This document shows positions 7,919 through 15,166 of a stretch of DNA of 28,558 nt, one piece after another. The stretch's first letter is position 1. Each line of letters opens with the position of its first letter. Under the pieces are notes generated by a model, which saw only the letters and a list, made by a program, of their open reading frames with translations, was not told the origin of the DNA and searched no databases. The position numbers and the translations under genes were made by a program. This DNA is from Sulfuritalea sp. (GTDB taxonomy: Bacteria > Pseudomonadota > Gammaproteobacteria > Burkholderiales > Rhodocyclaceae). The stretch spans positions 1 through 28,558 of the forward strand of contig JAIPCS010000011.1 of the NCBI GenBank assembly GCA_021738105.1, written 5' to 3'.

Positions 7919-9133
7919 TCACTTATTCGATTTTTCGCTTACCTGCGTACGCTCTTTATCAAGCCAATCAAGAACCTGTCTTGCTTGAAGAACTCCGTTG
8001 CCTTCTGCTCTAGTCAGCAAGGCTCGAGCTTTTGCAAAATCCTTGCTCCCTCCCGCCCCGACGGCCCATAGTCGCCCCGCATTGAACTGAGCGGAGCCCA
8101 AACCGGCGTCAGCCGCTCTTTCGTACCACATTAATGCAACGCTGAAATCCTTGCTAACACCTCGTCCGGTTTCATAGAGTTCGCCAAGATTGTTCTGCGC
8201 GTTGGCATCGCCGTTTTTCGAGGCTGCCGTGTACAAATCGATCGCCCGTGGCACATCAACCGCCCCTCCCTGTCCATTGATCAGCAAATAGGCCAGCAAC
8301 ACTTTCGCGCTAGGCCTCCCCTGATTCGCCGAGTGCTCAATATAAAATCTAGCACAGGTATCGCTTTTTTCTTCAGCACCAAATTCGCCCAGACAACGTC
8401 GCCCCATCCATTCTTGAGCGGCCGCATGCTCCATGCTTGCTGCATGTTCCATGGATACCCAAGCCTTGCTGGGTAAGGAATCCATGAGACATTGGGCTGA
8501 ATGCCAAGCTGCTGGCGCAAGTTTTTCTGCTGCTGACATAAATTCAGAACAAGACTTTTCGTGATCTCTGTTGAGCAAAATGCCATGCAGTTGAAGAAAC
8601 CCAACTGCCTGCTTGGCCTTTACATTCCCGCTCAACGCCATCCTTTGCACTCGCCAACCGGTGTCGAACAGATTCCTTTTCAGCTTCCGGATCAGATGTC
8701 TCACGCGATCAAGATCGCCCAGGGCTTCTGCATGCAAAGCATGGTCAATGAGAATCACCGAAGCGCGAGCCAAGCGCTCTCTTCCACGAATTCTTCCGGA
8801 CTTGTGAGCCACTTCCTTACGAGCGGCGGCTACTTCGCTGTCAAAGATCGCTTCATCAATTTCAATAAATTTGGTCGAGTTCGCCGAGATCATGAATTGA
8901 TCTACATTTGATGCCGTGAATTTCGACTTCGACTTCGACTTCGACTTCGACTTCGACTTCGACTTGGACTTCGACTTGGCCCTAATTTCAGGTTTGACTT
9001 TCGCACTCAAGGTAACGGACTTGCTGACAGGCAACTGACTCTGAGAAGAAGCCTCCCCATATGCGCTGACTGACGAGAACCCAAAGCCGAGAATCGTCAG
9101 TGCGCAAACAATATGTTGTTTAGCTGACTTCAA
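7919..9133 (-). CDS. Sel1-repeat protein A with a (Lys-Ser)n linker
   Basis: The 404-residue protein begins with a signal peptide (CALTILGFGFSSVSA), then a basic linker containing about nine Lys-Ser dipeptides (about residues 53-71). A helical middle region follows, then Sel1 repeats from about residue 220 to 400 (for example ANAQNNLGELYETGRGVSKD and SAQFNAGRLWAVGAGGSKD). The only usable start in frame near the signal peptide is TTG at 9133, with no obvious ribosome-binding site. It may rely on coupling to wecA, which ends 16 bp earlier. The basic linker could span or bind peptidoglycan or an acidic polymer; that is speculation. No catalytic motif is seen. It lies upstream of the lytic transglycosylase gene and is probably co-transcribed with it. 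Confidence 0.82.
   Translation of the reverse strand: MKSAKQHIVCALTILGFGFSSVSAYGEASSQSQLPVSKSVTLSAKVKPEIRAKSKSKSKSKSKSKSKSKSKFTASNVDQFMISANSTKFIEIDEAIFDSEVAAARKEVAHKSGRIRGRERLARASVILIDHALHAEALGDLDRVRHLIRKLKRNLFDTGWRVQRMALSGNVKAKQAVGFLQLHGILLNRDHEKSCSEFMSAAEKLAPAAWHSAQCLMDSLPSKAWVSMEHAASMEHAAAQEWMGRRCLGEFGAEEKSDTCARFYIEHSANQGRPSAKVLLAYLLINGQGGAVDVPRAIDLYTAASKNGDANAQNNLGELYETGRGVSKDFSVALMWYERAADAGLGSAQFNAGRLWAVGAGGSKDFAKARALLTRAEGNGVLQARQVLDWLDKERTQVSEKSNK
8922..8975 (-). repeat. Hexanucleotide tandem repeat, nine units of TTCGAC
   Basis: On the plus strand the unit TTCGAC occurs seven times without change (8922-8963), then once as TTGGAC and once more perfectly. It is inside the Sel1 protein A gene, where it codes Lys-Ser repeats on the minus strand. 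Because the unit is 6 bp, gain or loss of copies changes linker length but keeps the frame. Confidence 0.95.
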
Positions 9134-9149
9134 TTTCAGTCAGAACGAT

Positions 9150-10220
9150 TCACTGGGGTTTGGGAAGAATAAGTCGTCTTGCGGTCTCTCGTACCAATTC
9201 CGGGCGCTTCAGTGCATAAACGTTCAGACCCCAAAGTGCAAGAAACACACACAGCATTCCTACTTCAGGAACACCGCTACGTTCAGCGGTTATTCCAATC
9301 AATCCGAACATGAGTGAACTTCCTGCCATGATTGCAACAACCTGATTGACCGAATAACCGGCCTTCAACAGAACGTGATGCATATGCTGCTGATCAGCGT
9401 GAAATGGACTTTTTCGTTGGTGCATGCGCAGCAACATCACGCTACCCATATCAAGCAGTGGCACTGCCAAAACCCATACAGCCGTAATCGGTTTGATTAC
9501 CGACGTCGAGGAACCCGCTAGCTTTACGGAATACCAAGCAAGCAGCATACCTATTACCATGCCCCCCGTATCCCCCAAGAAGACTCTCGCTTTAGGACGG
9601 CCTAGCCTTAGGTTGAGCGACAAAAACCCAAGAATTGCCCCCGCGAGTAGCAACAGCTCAAACACTGTCCCCGACGAGCCTCCCACCATCGCAAGAAATG
9701 CTAGAAGCAATACAGGAAAAAGTGAAACACTGCAGGAGAGTCCATCAAGACCATCGATCATGTTAATTGCATTCATAACTCCAACGAATGAAATCACCGT
9801 GACTATCAACGACCATTTCCCAAGCTCAATGTCGCCAAGTCCAGCCAGGTTTCCAAGATGCGTGACCCAGACCGATGTACCCGAAACAACGATAACTGCG
9901 CCAACAGACTGGGCCAAGAACTTGGCTCGATGACTCAAATTCCTAGCATCATCTGCCACGCCAATAACAGTCACAACAAAAAGGGCGGAAAGCAAGGTCC
10001 AGCTTTCGAATGGAACCCGAACCACAGAAACTTGTGAAATTATCAGTGTCAACAGAATAGCCAAGCCACCGACTAACGGTGTCGGATGGTCATGTACTTT
10101 TCGCAATCCTGGATGATCGATCAGTCCCCATCGCGAGGCTCGAAGCATCAATCCCTGTGTCAGCAACGCAGAAATTAGCGGGGTGAGAACAAGAATGAGC
10201 CACTGCTTGCTTTCGAACAC
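9150..10220 (-). CDS. wecA: WecA/TagO-type undecaprenyl-phosphate sugar-1-phosphate transferase
   Basis: The 356-residue polytopic protein belongs to the MraY/WecA/TagO family. These enzymes move a sugar-1-phosphate, often GlcNAc-1-P, from a UDP-sugar to undecaprenyl phosphate at the inner membrane and so start a lipid-linked glycan. Conserved motifs are visible: the Asp pair at residues 90-91 (GVADDARN), NMIDGLDGL at 153-161, FLGDTGG at 214-220, and HMHH at 279-282, the His-containing loop typical of WecA rather than MraY. About ten hydrophobic segments are spread along the protein. Start is GTG with a strong AAGGGAGA site at 10226-10233. It heads an operon with the Sel1 and transglycosylase genes. 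In this setting it is likely the initiating transferase for the exopolysaccharide, though a role in O-antigen or common antigen is possible. Confidence 0.87.
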   Translation of the reverse strand: MFESKQWLILVLTPLISALLTQGLMLRASRWGLIDHPGLRKVHDHPTPLVGGLAILLTLIISQVSVVRVPFESWTLLSALFVVTVIGVADDARNLSHRAKFLAQSVGAVIVVSGTSVWVTHLGNLAGLGDIELGKWSLIVTVISFVGVMNAINMIDGLDGLSCSVSLFPVLLLAFLAMVGGSSGTVFELLLLAGAILGFLSLNLRLGRPKARVFLGDTGGMVIGMLLAWYSVKLAGSSTSVIKPITAVWVLAVPLLDMGSVMLLRMHQRKSPFHADQQHMHHVLLKAGYSVNQVVAIMAGSSLMFGLIGITAERSGVPEVGMLCVFLALWGLNVYALKRPELVRETARRLILPKPQ

Positions 10221-10291
10221 TTAACTCTCCCTTTCTCGCAAAGTCGCTACCTTTAGCCGTCACCCTAACTGAATGAATCAGAGATTCCGCG

Positions 10292-10319
10292 ATTGTAAAG
10301 GTGATTCTATCGCCGTGAA
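10292..10319 (-). promoter_or_regulatory. Candidate promoter for the wecA operon
   Basis: On the minus strand TTCACG (10314-10319) and TACAAT (10292-10297) are 16 bp apart, about 70 bp before the wecA start. The -10 box is good and the -35 box weak. It lies just after the tRNA-Pro terminator, where a new start is needed. Confidence 0.5.
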
Positions 10320-10345
10320 TCGTTGATGTTTAACAGAAAAAGACC

Positions 10346-10384
10346 AAAAAAAGGGCTTCCGCCTTTCGACAGAAGCCCATTTTT
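10346..10384 (-). terminator. Intrinsic terminator after tRNA-Pro
   Basis: GGGCTTC and GAAGCCC (10353-10359 and 10372-10378) form a stem. On the minus strand a run of seven T follows it. An A/T run on the other side means it could also act in the plus direction. It sits about 27 bp beyond the tRNA 3' end. Confidence 0.8.
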
Positions 10385-10404
10385 TGTAACACACAATAAT
10401 AAAT

Positions 10405-10481
10405 TGGTCGGGGTGGAGGGATTCGAACTCTCGACATCTTGCTCCCAAAGCAAGCGCGCTACCGGGCTGCGCCACACCCCG
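10405..10481 (-). tRNA. tRNA-Pro (anticodon UGG)
   Basis: The minus strand folds as a standard 77-nt tRNA including an encoded CCA. The acceptor stem is CGGGGTG with CACCCCG, the discriminator base is A, and the anticodon stem CTTGC/GCAAG encloses the loop TTTGGGA with anticodon TGG. The T loop is TTCGAAT. A first base pair formed by C1 with G72 is the usual proline identity feature. It has its own promoter upstream and terminator downstream. Confidence 0.97.
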
Positions 10482-10491
10482 AACCGGCGCG

Positions 10492-10521
10492 ATTGTACAG
10501 AACTCGGTCTATACCAGTCAA
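10492..10521 (-). promoter_or_regulatory. Promoter of tRNA-Pro
   Basis: On the minus strand TTGACT (10516-10521) and TACAAT (10492-10497) are separated by 18 bp and followed by the G/C-rich sequence CGCGCCGG at the start site. A G/C-rich discriminator is typical of stable-RNA promoters inhibited by ppGpp and DksA, and dksA itself is the divergent neighbour. Confidence 0.75.
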
Positions 10522-10653
10522 TCGCTTATGGTCATGACACGTACTATTGATGCTCCGCTGAATCAAATATCGGTAGATATAGCCTTTGCACTCCGGGACA
10601 ATGCCCCCGCGAGGGTTCATTCTGGGAGTTACTGTCTCGATATACACCTTGAC

Positions 10654-10682
10654 TTGCAGTCGATCGTTGTTTCGTTTATAAA
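10654..10682 (+). promoter_or_regulatory. Promoter of dksA
   Basis: TTGCAG (10654-10659) and TATAAA (10677-10682) are separated by 17 bp. The predicted start is near 10689, giving a leader of about 25 nt before the dksA ATG. Confidence 0.65.
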
Positions 10683-10713
10683 GCCGGTTCTCTGAAATTA
10701 TGGGCAATCTGCA

Positions 10714-11142
10714 ATGACTGAAGATTTACTTCACAAAAAGCAATTCCCACCCTACACGCCGAAAAAGGGTGAAAGCTATATGAGCGCGAAACAGCTTGCT
10801 CATTTTCGAGACATCTTGAACTCACTCAAAGAGGAATTGAGCGAAGATATCGTGCGCACAGTGCATACCATGCAGGATGAAGCGACAGTGTTCGCCGATC
10901 CAAATGATCGCGCCAGCCAGGAATCCGATATTGCGCTTGAACTGCGCAATCGCGACCGAGAGCGGAAATTGATTAAAAAAATCGACGAATCGATTGCCAA
11001 CATCGAAAGTGGCGATTATGGCTATTGCGACTCTTGTGGAGTCGAGATCGGCTTGAAGCGACTTGAGGCAAGACCTACGGCCACCATGTGCATTGATTGC
11101 AAAACATTGGAAGAGCATCGCGAAAAACAGGTAGGCAAGTAG
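10714..11142 (+). CDS. dksA: RNA polymerase-binding transcription factor DksA
   Basis: The 142-residue protein aligns along its whole length with E. coli DksA. It binds the RNA polymerase secondary channel and, with ppGpp, redirects transcription during the stringent response. The coiled-coil tip motif DPNDRA (residues 62-67, with the two key Asp at 62 and 65) is intact. The zinc finger has all four cysteines (C105, C108, C126, C129), followed by the C-terminal helix. The ATG at 10714 keeps the N-terminal segment PPYTPKKGESYM that matches E. coli VEPYQEKPGEEYM. An internal ATG at 10780 would remove it. This is the only clear plus-strand gene here. It is divergent from tRNA-Pro and convergent with pnp. 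Confidence 0.97.
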   Translation: MTEDLLHKKQFPPYTPKKGESYMSAKQLAHFRDILNSLKEELSEDIVRTVHTMQDEATVFADPNDRASQESDIALELRNRDRERKLIKKIDESIANIESGDYGYCDSCGVEIGLKRLEARPTATMCIDCKTLEEHREKQVGK

Positions 11143-11173
11143 GACATTTTCGAATTTATCTTCTGGATATCAT

Positions 11174-11202
11174 AAAAAAAAGGACGCCGTAGCGTCCTTT
11201 TT
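11174..11202. terminator. Bidirectional terminator between dksA and pnp
   Basis: GGACGC (11182-11187) pairs with GCGTCC (11192-11197) around a 4-nt loop. It is flanked by eight A on the left and five T on the right, so it works for both convergent genes. Confidence 0.9.
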
Positions 11203-11217
11203 CACTTGAAAAGCCTA

Positions 11218-13329
11218 TTAATCAGCCGCTGGTGCCGCTGATTCTGCAGTAATCGCTTTCATTGAAAGGCGAACTCGGCCTTTGTCATCCGTCTCGATGA
11301 CTTTTACCTTCACAACTTGGCCTTCCTTGAGATAATCAGCGACCGCGTTCACACGCTCGCTGGCGATCTGTGAAATGTGCAAAAGGCCATCTTTTCCTGG
11401 TAACAAGCTAACGATTGCGCCGAAATCCAGCAGGCGCAACACCGTACCTTCGTAGATACGGCCAACCTCAACCTCGGCTGTAATGTCTTCGATACGCTTT
11501 TTAGCTACCTGTGCCGCGTCGGCATTGACCGAGGAAATAGTGATCGAGCCATCATCTTCGATGTCGATTACACATCCGGTTTCTTCAGTAAGCGCACGAA
11601 TGACAGCACCACCCTTGCCGATTACATCGCGTATCTTTTCGGGATTGATCTTGATATGGATCATGCGCGGGGCAAAGTTGGAAACCTCTTCGCGGTGACC
11701 CGACATCGAAGCCTGCATTTTCTCGAGAATAAGCAGGCGCGCATCTTTTGCCTGCGCCAAAGCCACTTGCATAATCTCTTTGGTGATGCCCTGGATTTTT
11801 ATGTCCATTTGCAGAGCAGTGATGCCGCTATCGGTGCCGGCAACCTTAAAGTCCATGTCGCCGAGATGATCTTCGTCGCCAAGGATATCTGTCAACACAG
11901 CAAAACGACTTCCCTCTTTGATCAAACCCATGGCAATACCTGCTACGTGAGCTTTCAAAGGAACCCCTGCGTCCATGAGTGCGAGCGAACCACCACAAAC
12001 AGAAGCCATTGAAGAGGAACCATTGGACTCGGTAATTTCCGATACCACACGCATGGAATAACCAAACTCCTCAGGGGGTGGCAAGACGGCAAGCAGAGCG
12101 CGTTTGGCCAGGCGTCCATGTCCGATTTCGCGGCGCTTCGGCGTGCCTACACGACCTGTCTCGCCAGTCGCGTAGGGGGGCATGTTGTAGTGGAGCATGA
12201 AGCGGTCTCGATACTCACCCTGAAGAGCGTCAATGATCTGTTCGTCGCGACCAGTACCCAGCGTAGCGACAACAAGTGCCTGAGTTTCGCCACGGGTAAA
12301 CAGCGCTGACCCATGAGTCCGGGCCAATACCCCATTGCGAATGACTATTGGACGTACCGTGCGTGTGTCACGGCCATCAATACGAGGCTCGCCATTAAGA
12401 ATCTGGCTGCGTACAATTTTCGCTTCCAGATCAAATACTGTGTTGCCAATTAAATTGGAATCGGGTGGATTTTCAACACCCTCGGTTAGTGCAGCAATGG
12501 TTTTTTTCGTGATTTCACGAGTCTTCAGTGTACGATCTTGCTTGCTGGTGATCTGGTAAGCCTCGCGCAGTTCGACTTCGGCCAACTCTGCAACCCGAGC
12601 AATCAGTGGCTCATCCTTTGCCGGGGGCTGCCAATCCCATTCCGGCTTGCCGGCAACTTCCACCAGTTCATTTATGGCTTTGATCGCGGCCTGCATTTGG
12701 TCATGGCCAAATACAACCGCCCCTAGCATGATTTCCTCAGAAAGCTGCTTGGCCTCTGATTCGACCATCAATACCGCGTTTTCTGTACCGGCAACCACTA
12801 GGTCCAGCAATGTATTTTCCAACTGGGTCTTGGTCGGACACAAAACGTAATCGCCATTAATATAGCCAACGCGCGCGGCTCCAATTGGGCCGCTGAACGG
12901 GATGCCAGAGATCGCCATGGCAGCTGACGCTCCGAGCATGGCAGGGATATCCGGATCGATCTCCGGGTTGCACGACATTACTGTACATACAACCTGTACC
13001 TCGTTATAGAAGGCATCCGGAAACAGAGGACGCAGAGGGCGATCGATCAGTCGGCAGGTGAGAATTTCCTTTTCGGACGGTCGTCCCTCACGTTTGAAAA
13101 AACCACCCGGGATTCGACCAGCTGCGTAGGTTCGCTCCTGGTAATCAACAGTCAATGGGAAGAAGTCCTGGCCAGGTTTCGCGTTCCGCGCACCCACCAC
13201 CGTTGCGAGCACAACGGTATCATCCATAGTGACCATGACCGCGCCGCCCGCTTGGCGGGCGATCTCAGCTGTTTCAAGGGTGACTGTATGGTCACCGTAG
13301 GCAAAACTTTTCTTGATCGGATTCAGCAC
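11218..13329 (-). CDS. pnp: Polyribonucleotide nucleotidyltransferase (PNPase)
   Basis: At 703 residues the protein has the family's normal length and domain order: two RNase PH domains joined by a helical domain, then a KH domain ([20 protein letters not shown], about 565-585) and a C-terminal S1 domain ([20 protein letters not shown], about 622-641). The active-site aspartates are in [14 protein letters not shown]. It degrades RNA from the 3' end by phosphorolysis and is part of the degradosome in many bacteria. Start is GTG with AAAGGAA centred about 10 bp upstream (13336-13342). It follows rpsO, as in most proteobacteria, with a hairpin between them. Confidence 0.98.
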   Translation of the reverse strand: MLNPIKKSFAYGDHTVTLETAEIARQAGGAVMVTMDDTVVLATVVGARNAKPGQDFFPLTVDYQERTYAAGRIPGGFFKREGRPSEKEILTCRLIDRPLRPLFPDAFYNEVQVVCTVMSCNPEIDPDIPAMLGASAAMAISGIPFSGPIGAARVGYINGDYVLCPTKTQLENTLLDLVVAGTENAVLMVESEAKQLSEEIMLGAVVFGHDQMQAAIKAINELVEVAGKPEWDWQPPAKDEPLIARVAELAEVELREAYQITSKQDRTLKTREITKKTIAALTEGVENPPDSNLIGNTVFDLEAKIVRSQILNGEPRIDGRDTRTVRPIVIRNGVLARTHGSALFTRGETQALVVATLGTGRDEQIIDALQGEYRDRFMLHYNMPPYATGETGRVGTPKRREIGHGRLAKRALLAVLPPPEEFGYSMRVVSEITESNGSSSMASVCGGSLALMDAGVPLKAHVAGIAMGLIKEGSRFAVLTDILGDEDHLGDMDFKVAGTDSGITALQMDIKIQGITKEIMQVALAQAKDARLLILEKMQASMSGHREEVSNFAPRMIHIKINPEKIRDVIGKGGAVIRALTEETGCVIDIEDDGSITISSVNADAAQVAKKRIEDITAEVEVGRIYEGTVLRLLDFGAIVSLLPGKDGLLHISQIASERVNAVADYLKEGQVVKVKVIETDDKGRVRLSMKAITAESAAPAAD

Positions 13330-13347
13330 AAAAAATTCCTTTCGACA

Positions 13348-13385
13348 AAAATAAAAGCCGGCACCACCATCATGGCTGTGCCGGC
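13348..13385 (-). terminator. Hairpin between rpsO and pnp
   Basis: GCCGGCAC (13357-13364) pairs with GTGCCGGC (13378-13385), and on the minus strand the stem is followed by TTTTATTTTTG. It fits a partial terminator that lets some transcription pass into pnp. A similar stem in the pnp leader is a processing site in E. coli. Confidence 0.75.
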
Positions 13386-13400
13386 CTGTTTAGCAAATCC

Positions 13401-13447
13401 GTCCGGGTTCTTGATCAAAGCGCATCGCGCGTTGGAATAATCCGGAC
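13401..13447 (-). other. Nested inverted repeats just after rpsO
   Basis: GTCCGG (13401-13406) and CCGGAC (13442-13447) enclose a second short hairpin, GCGC-ATC-GCGC (13420-13430). The regions between the two stems pair poorly. It may be a processing site or mRNA 3' stabiliser for rpsO; this is weakly supported. Confidence 0.35.
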
Positions 13448-13464
13448 CAAAGCTGTAAATAAAA

Positions 13465-13734
13465 TTACTTGCGCAGACCAAGGCGCTCGATCAGCGAACG
13501 ATAGCTGTCGGCATTCTTGCGCTTGAGGTAATCCAGCATTTTGCGACGCTGGCTGACCATTTTTAAAAGACCACGGCGCGAGTGGTGATCTTTGGTGTGA
13601 GCCTTGAAATGCCCCGTAAGGTCATTGATGCGCGCGGTGAGGAGTGCTACCTGAACTTCAGGCGAGCCAGTGTCACCCTGGGCGCGCTGGTAATCTGTGA
13701 CGATCGTGGCTTTGTCGGTTGTGGAAATTGCCAT
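13465..13734 (-). CDS. rpsO: 30S ribosomal protein S15
   Basis: The 89-residue protein has the exact family length and the typical S15 sequence, including [25 protein letters not shown] and RRKMLDYLK. It binds the central domain of 16S rRNA early in small-subunit assembly. The ATG is preceded by AAGGA at a 7-bp distance. A strong promoter lies just upstream, so it can be made independently of the nusA-infB operon, and its message may continue into pnp. Confidence 0.98.
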   Translation of the reverse strand: MAISTTDKATIVTDYQRAQGDTGSPEVQVALLTARINDLTGHFKAHTKDHHSRRGLLKMVSQRRKMLDYLKRKNADSYRSLIERLGLRK

Positions 13735-13783
13735 TATGTTTTCCTTGCTGATCCTGTAATGTTGGGCTCTTAGAGAACCATGG

Positions 13784-13813
13784 ATTATAGCGTTTCGGGA
13801 GGTTGCGAATCAA
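13784..13813 (-). promoter_or_regulatory. Promoter of rpsO
   Basis: On the minus strand TTGATT (13808-13813) and TATAAT (13784-13789) are separated by 18 bp. The box pair sits between the truB stop and rpsO and predicts a leader of about 43 nt. Confidence 0.75.
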
Positions 13814-13835
13814 GCATTTAACGTGAATTCCTAGC

Positions 13836-14762
13836 TCAAGCGCTGGCTACCAACCGCTGAGGTTGCAGCCAACCATCGGCAAGCTGCCTGCAAACACCCA
13901 AGAATCTGTTCCCAGAATCATACACTCGGAGGCGGACACCTTCTTCGCCGGACCATCGTACAGCCTGCCCCTGCCTGAGCTTTGCCGCATCTCCAACACC
14001 CAAGCGGGCTGTGGGTAATTCGGAAAGCAGTGCATCCGGCGGTAACAGCAAGGCATCTCTTTGTTCCGCATTCATCTCTTCAAGAACTTCCAAGGAAAAA
14101 GCCTGCTCGACGCTAAACATTCCAATTCCGGTTCGTCGCAATGCTGTCAAATGGGCTCCACATGCAAGTCTTTCGCCTATATCGACTGCCAGCGTTCGGA
14201 CATAGGTTCCTTTGCTGCAGCGAATCTCAAAAGAAAAGTGATCTTTCGCCAAATCGCCTGTCCGATCTAACAGATGTGCCTCGTAAATCGTGACACGACG
14301 CGGCGCCCGCTCCACTTCGATACCGGCGCGGGCATATTCGTAAAGTGGCTTGCCATTTCGTTTCAGTGCTGAATACATAGGCGGAATTTGGTCAAACTCG
14401 CCGACAAACGCCGCCAGAGCCTCCTTCAAGTCGCCGTGGGAAGCCGCTACAGGTCGACGCTCCAGCACTTGACCTTCGGCATCTGCGGTATCCGTGGAAA
14501 CTCCTAGTTGCGCAGTCCCAACGTAGCTCTTGTCCGCGCCGAGCAATTCACCAGAAAACTTTGTTGCGTCGCCGAAACATACGGGCAATAAACCAGTTGC
14601 CAGCGGGTCCAGAGTACCCGTATGCCCTGCTTTTTCTGCATTAAAAAGTCTGCGGGCTAACTGCAATGCACGGTTTGAAGAAAGTCCAATAGACTTGTCC
14701 AGCAACAGCACTCCACTGAGTCGACGACGCACCGGTTTGCAGGTTTGATTCGAGTCACTCAC
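13836..14762 (-). CDS. truB: tRNA pseudouridine-55 synthase TruB
   Basis: The 308-residue enzyme makes the universal pseudouridine 55 in the T loop of tRNAs. The catalytic motif GHTGTLDPLATGLLP holds the catalytic Asp at residue 52, and later motifs (IPPMYSALKRNGKPLYEYAR and RCSKGTYVRTLAVDIGE) are typical. A C-terminal PUA-like region ends the protein. The start is GTG, overlapping the rbfA stop by 4 bp (GTGA), so the two are coupled. Order after infB and rbfA is conserved in proteobacteria. Confidence 0.97.
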   Translation of the reverse strand: MSDSNQTCKPVRRRLSGVLLLDKSIGLSSNRALQLARRLFNAEKAGHTGTLDPLATGLLPVCFGDATKFSGELLGADKSYVGTAQLGVSTDTADAEGQVLERRPVAASHGDLKEALAAFVGEFDQIPPMYSALKRNGKPLYEYARAGIEVERAPRRVTIYEAHLLDRTGDLAKDHFSFEIRCSKGTYVRTLAVDIGERLACGAHLTALRRTGIGMFSVEQAFSLEVLEEMNAEQRDALLLPPDALLSELPTARLGVGDAAKLRQGQAVRWSGEEGVRLRVYDSGNRFLGVCRQLADGWLQPQRLVASA

Positions 14763-15160
14763 TCTTCGGCAAGCTTTTTGTCTGACTCCACCGCTTCATC
14801 GATCAGTCTCGATAGACGAGCTCCCTCCTGCACAGACGGGTCGAAAACAAAATGCAGTTCAGGAATGTGATGAATACGAACTCTTCGACCCAATTCTCGG
14901 CGTAGAAAACTTGCTGAATGTTGCAATCCCTCTGCAATCATCTGGTTAGCCTCGGGATCTGCCAGTGATGTGTAAAACACCTTGGCATGCGCATAGTCAG
15001 CGGTCACTTCAACCGCTGTCAGGGTCACTAGAGTCAGCTTTGGTGCGATCCGCAGATCCTTGAGATGAAAACGCAACAGATCCGCAAGTTCTCTACGAAT
15101 TTGCTCGGAAACACGGTCGGAACGCGCATATCCACGACCTTGGCTGTGCTTCGCTGGCAT
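14759..15160 (-). CDS. rbfA: 30S ribosome-binding factor RbfA
   Basis: This 133-residue cold-shock ribosome maturation factor has a KH-like fold. The sequence shows RVSEQIRRELADLL near the start, VTLTAVEVTADYAHAKVFY in the middle, and LGRRVRIHHIPELHFVFD towards the end. All are typical of RbfA. It lies 6 bp after infB and overlaps truB, in the standard operon order. Confidence 0.96.
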   Translation of the reverse strand: MPAKHSQGRGYARSDRVSEQIRRELADLLRFHLKDLRIAPKLTLVTLTAVEVTADYAHAKVFYTSLADPEANQMIAEGLQHSASFLRRELGRRVRIHHIPELHFVFDPSVQEGARLSRLIDEAVESDKKLAEE

Positions 15161-15166
15161 TTGAAA

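Noticed and set aside
8922..8975. CRISPR-like repeat
   Set aside because: The units are 6 bp and directly adjacent without spacers; it is a coding microsatellite.
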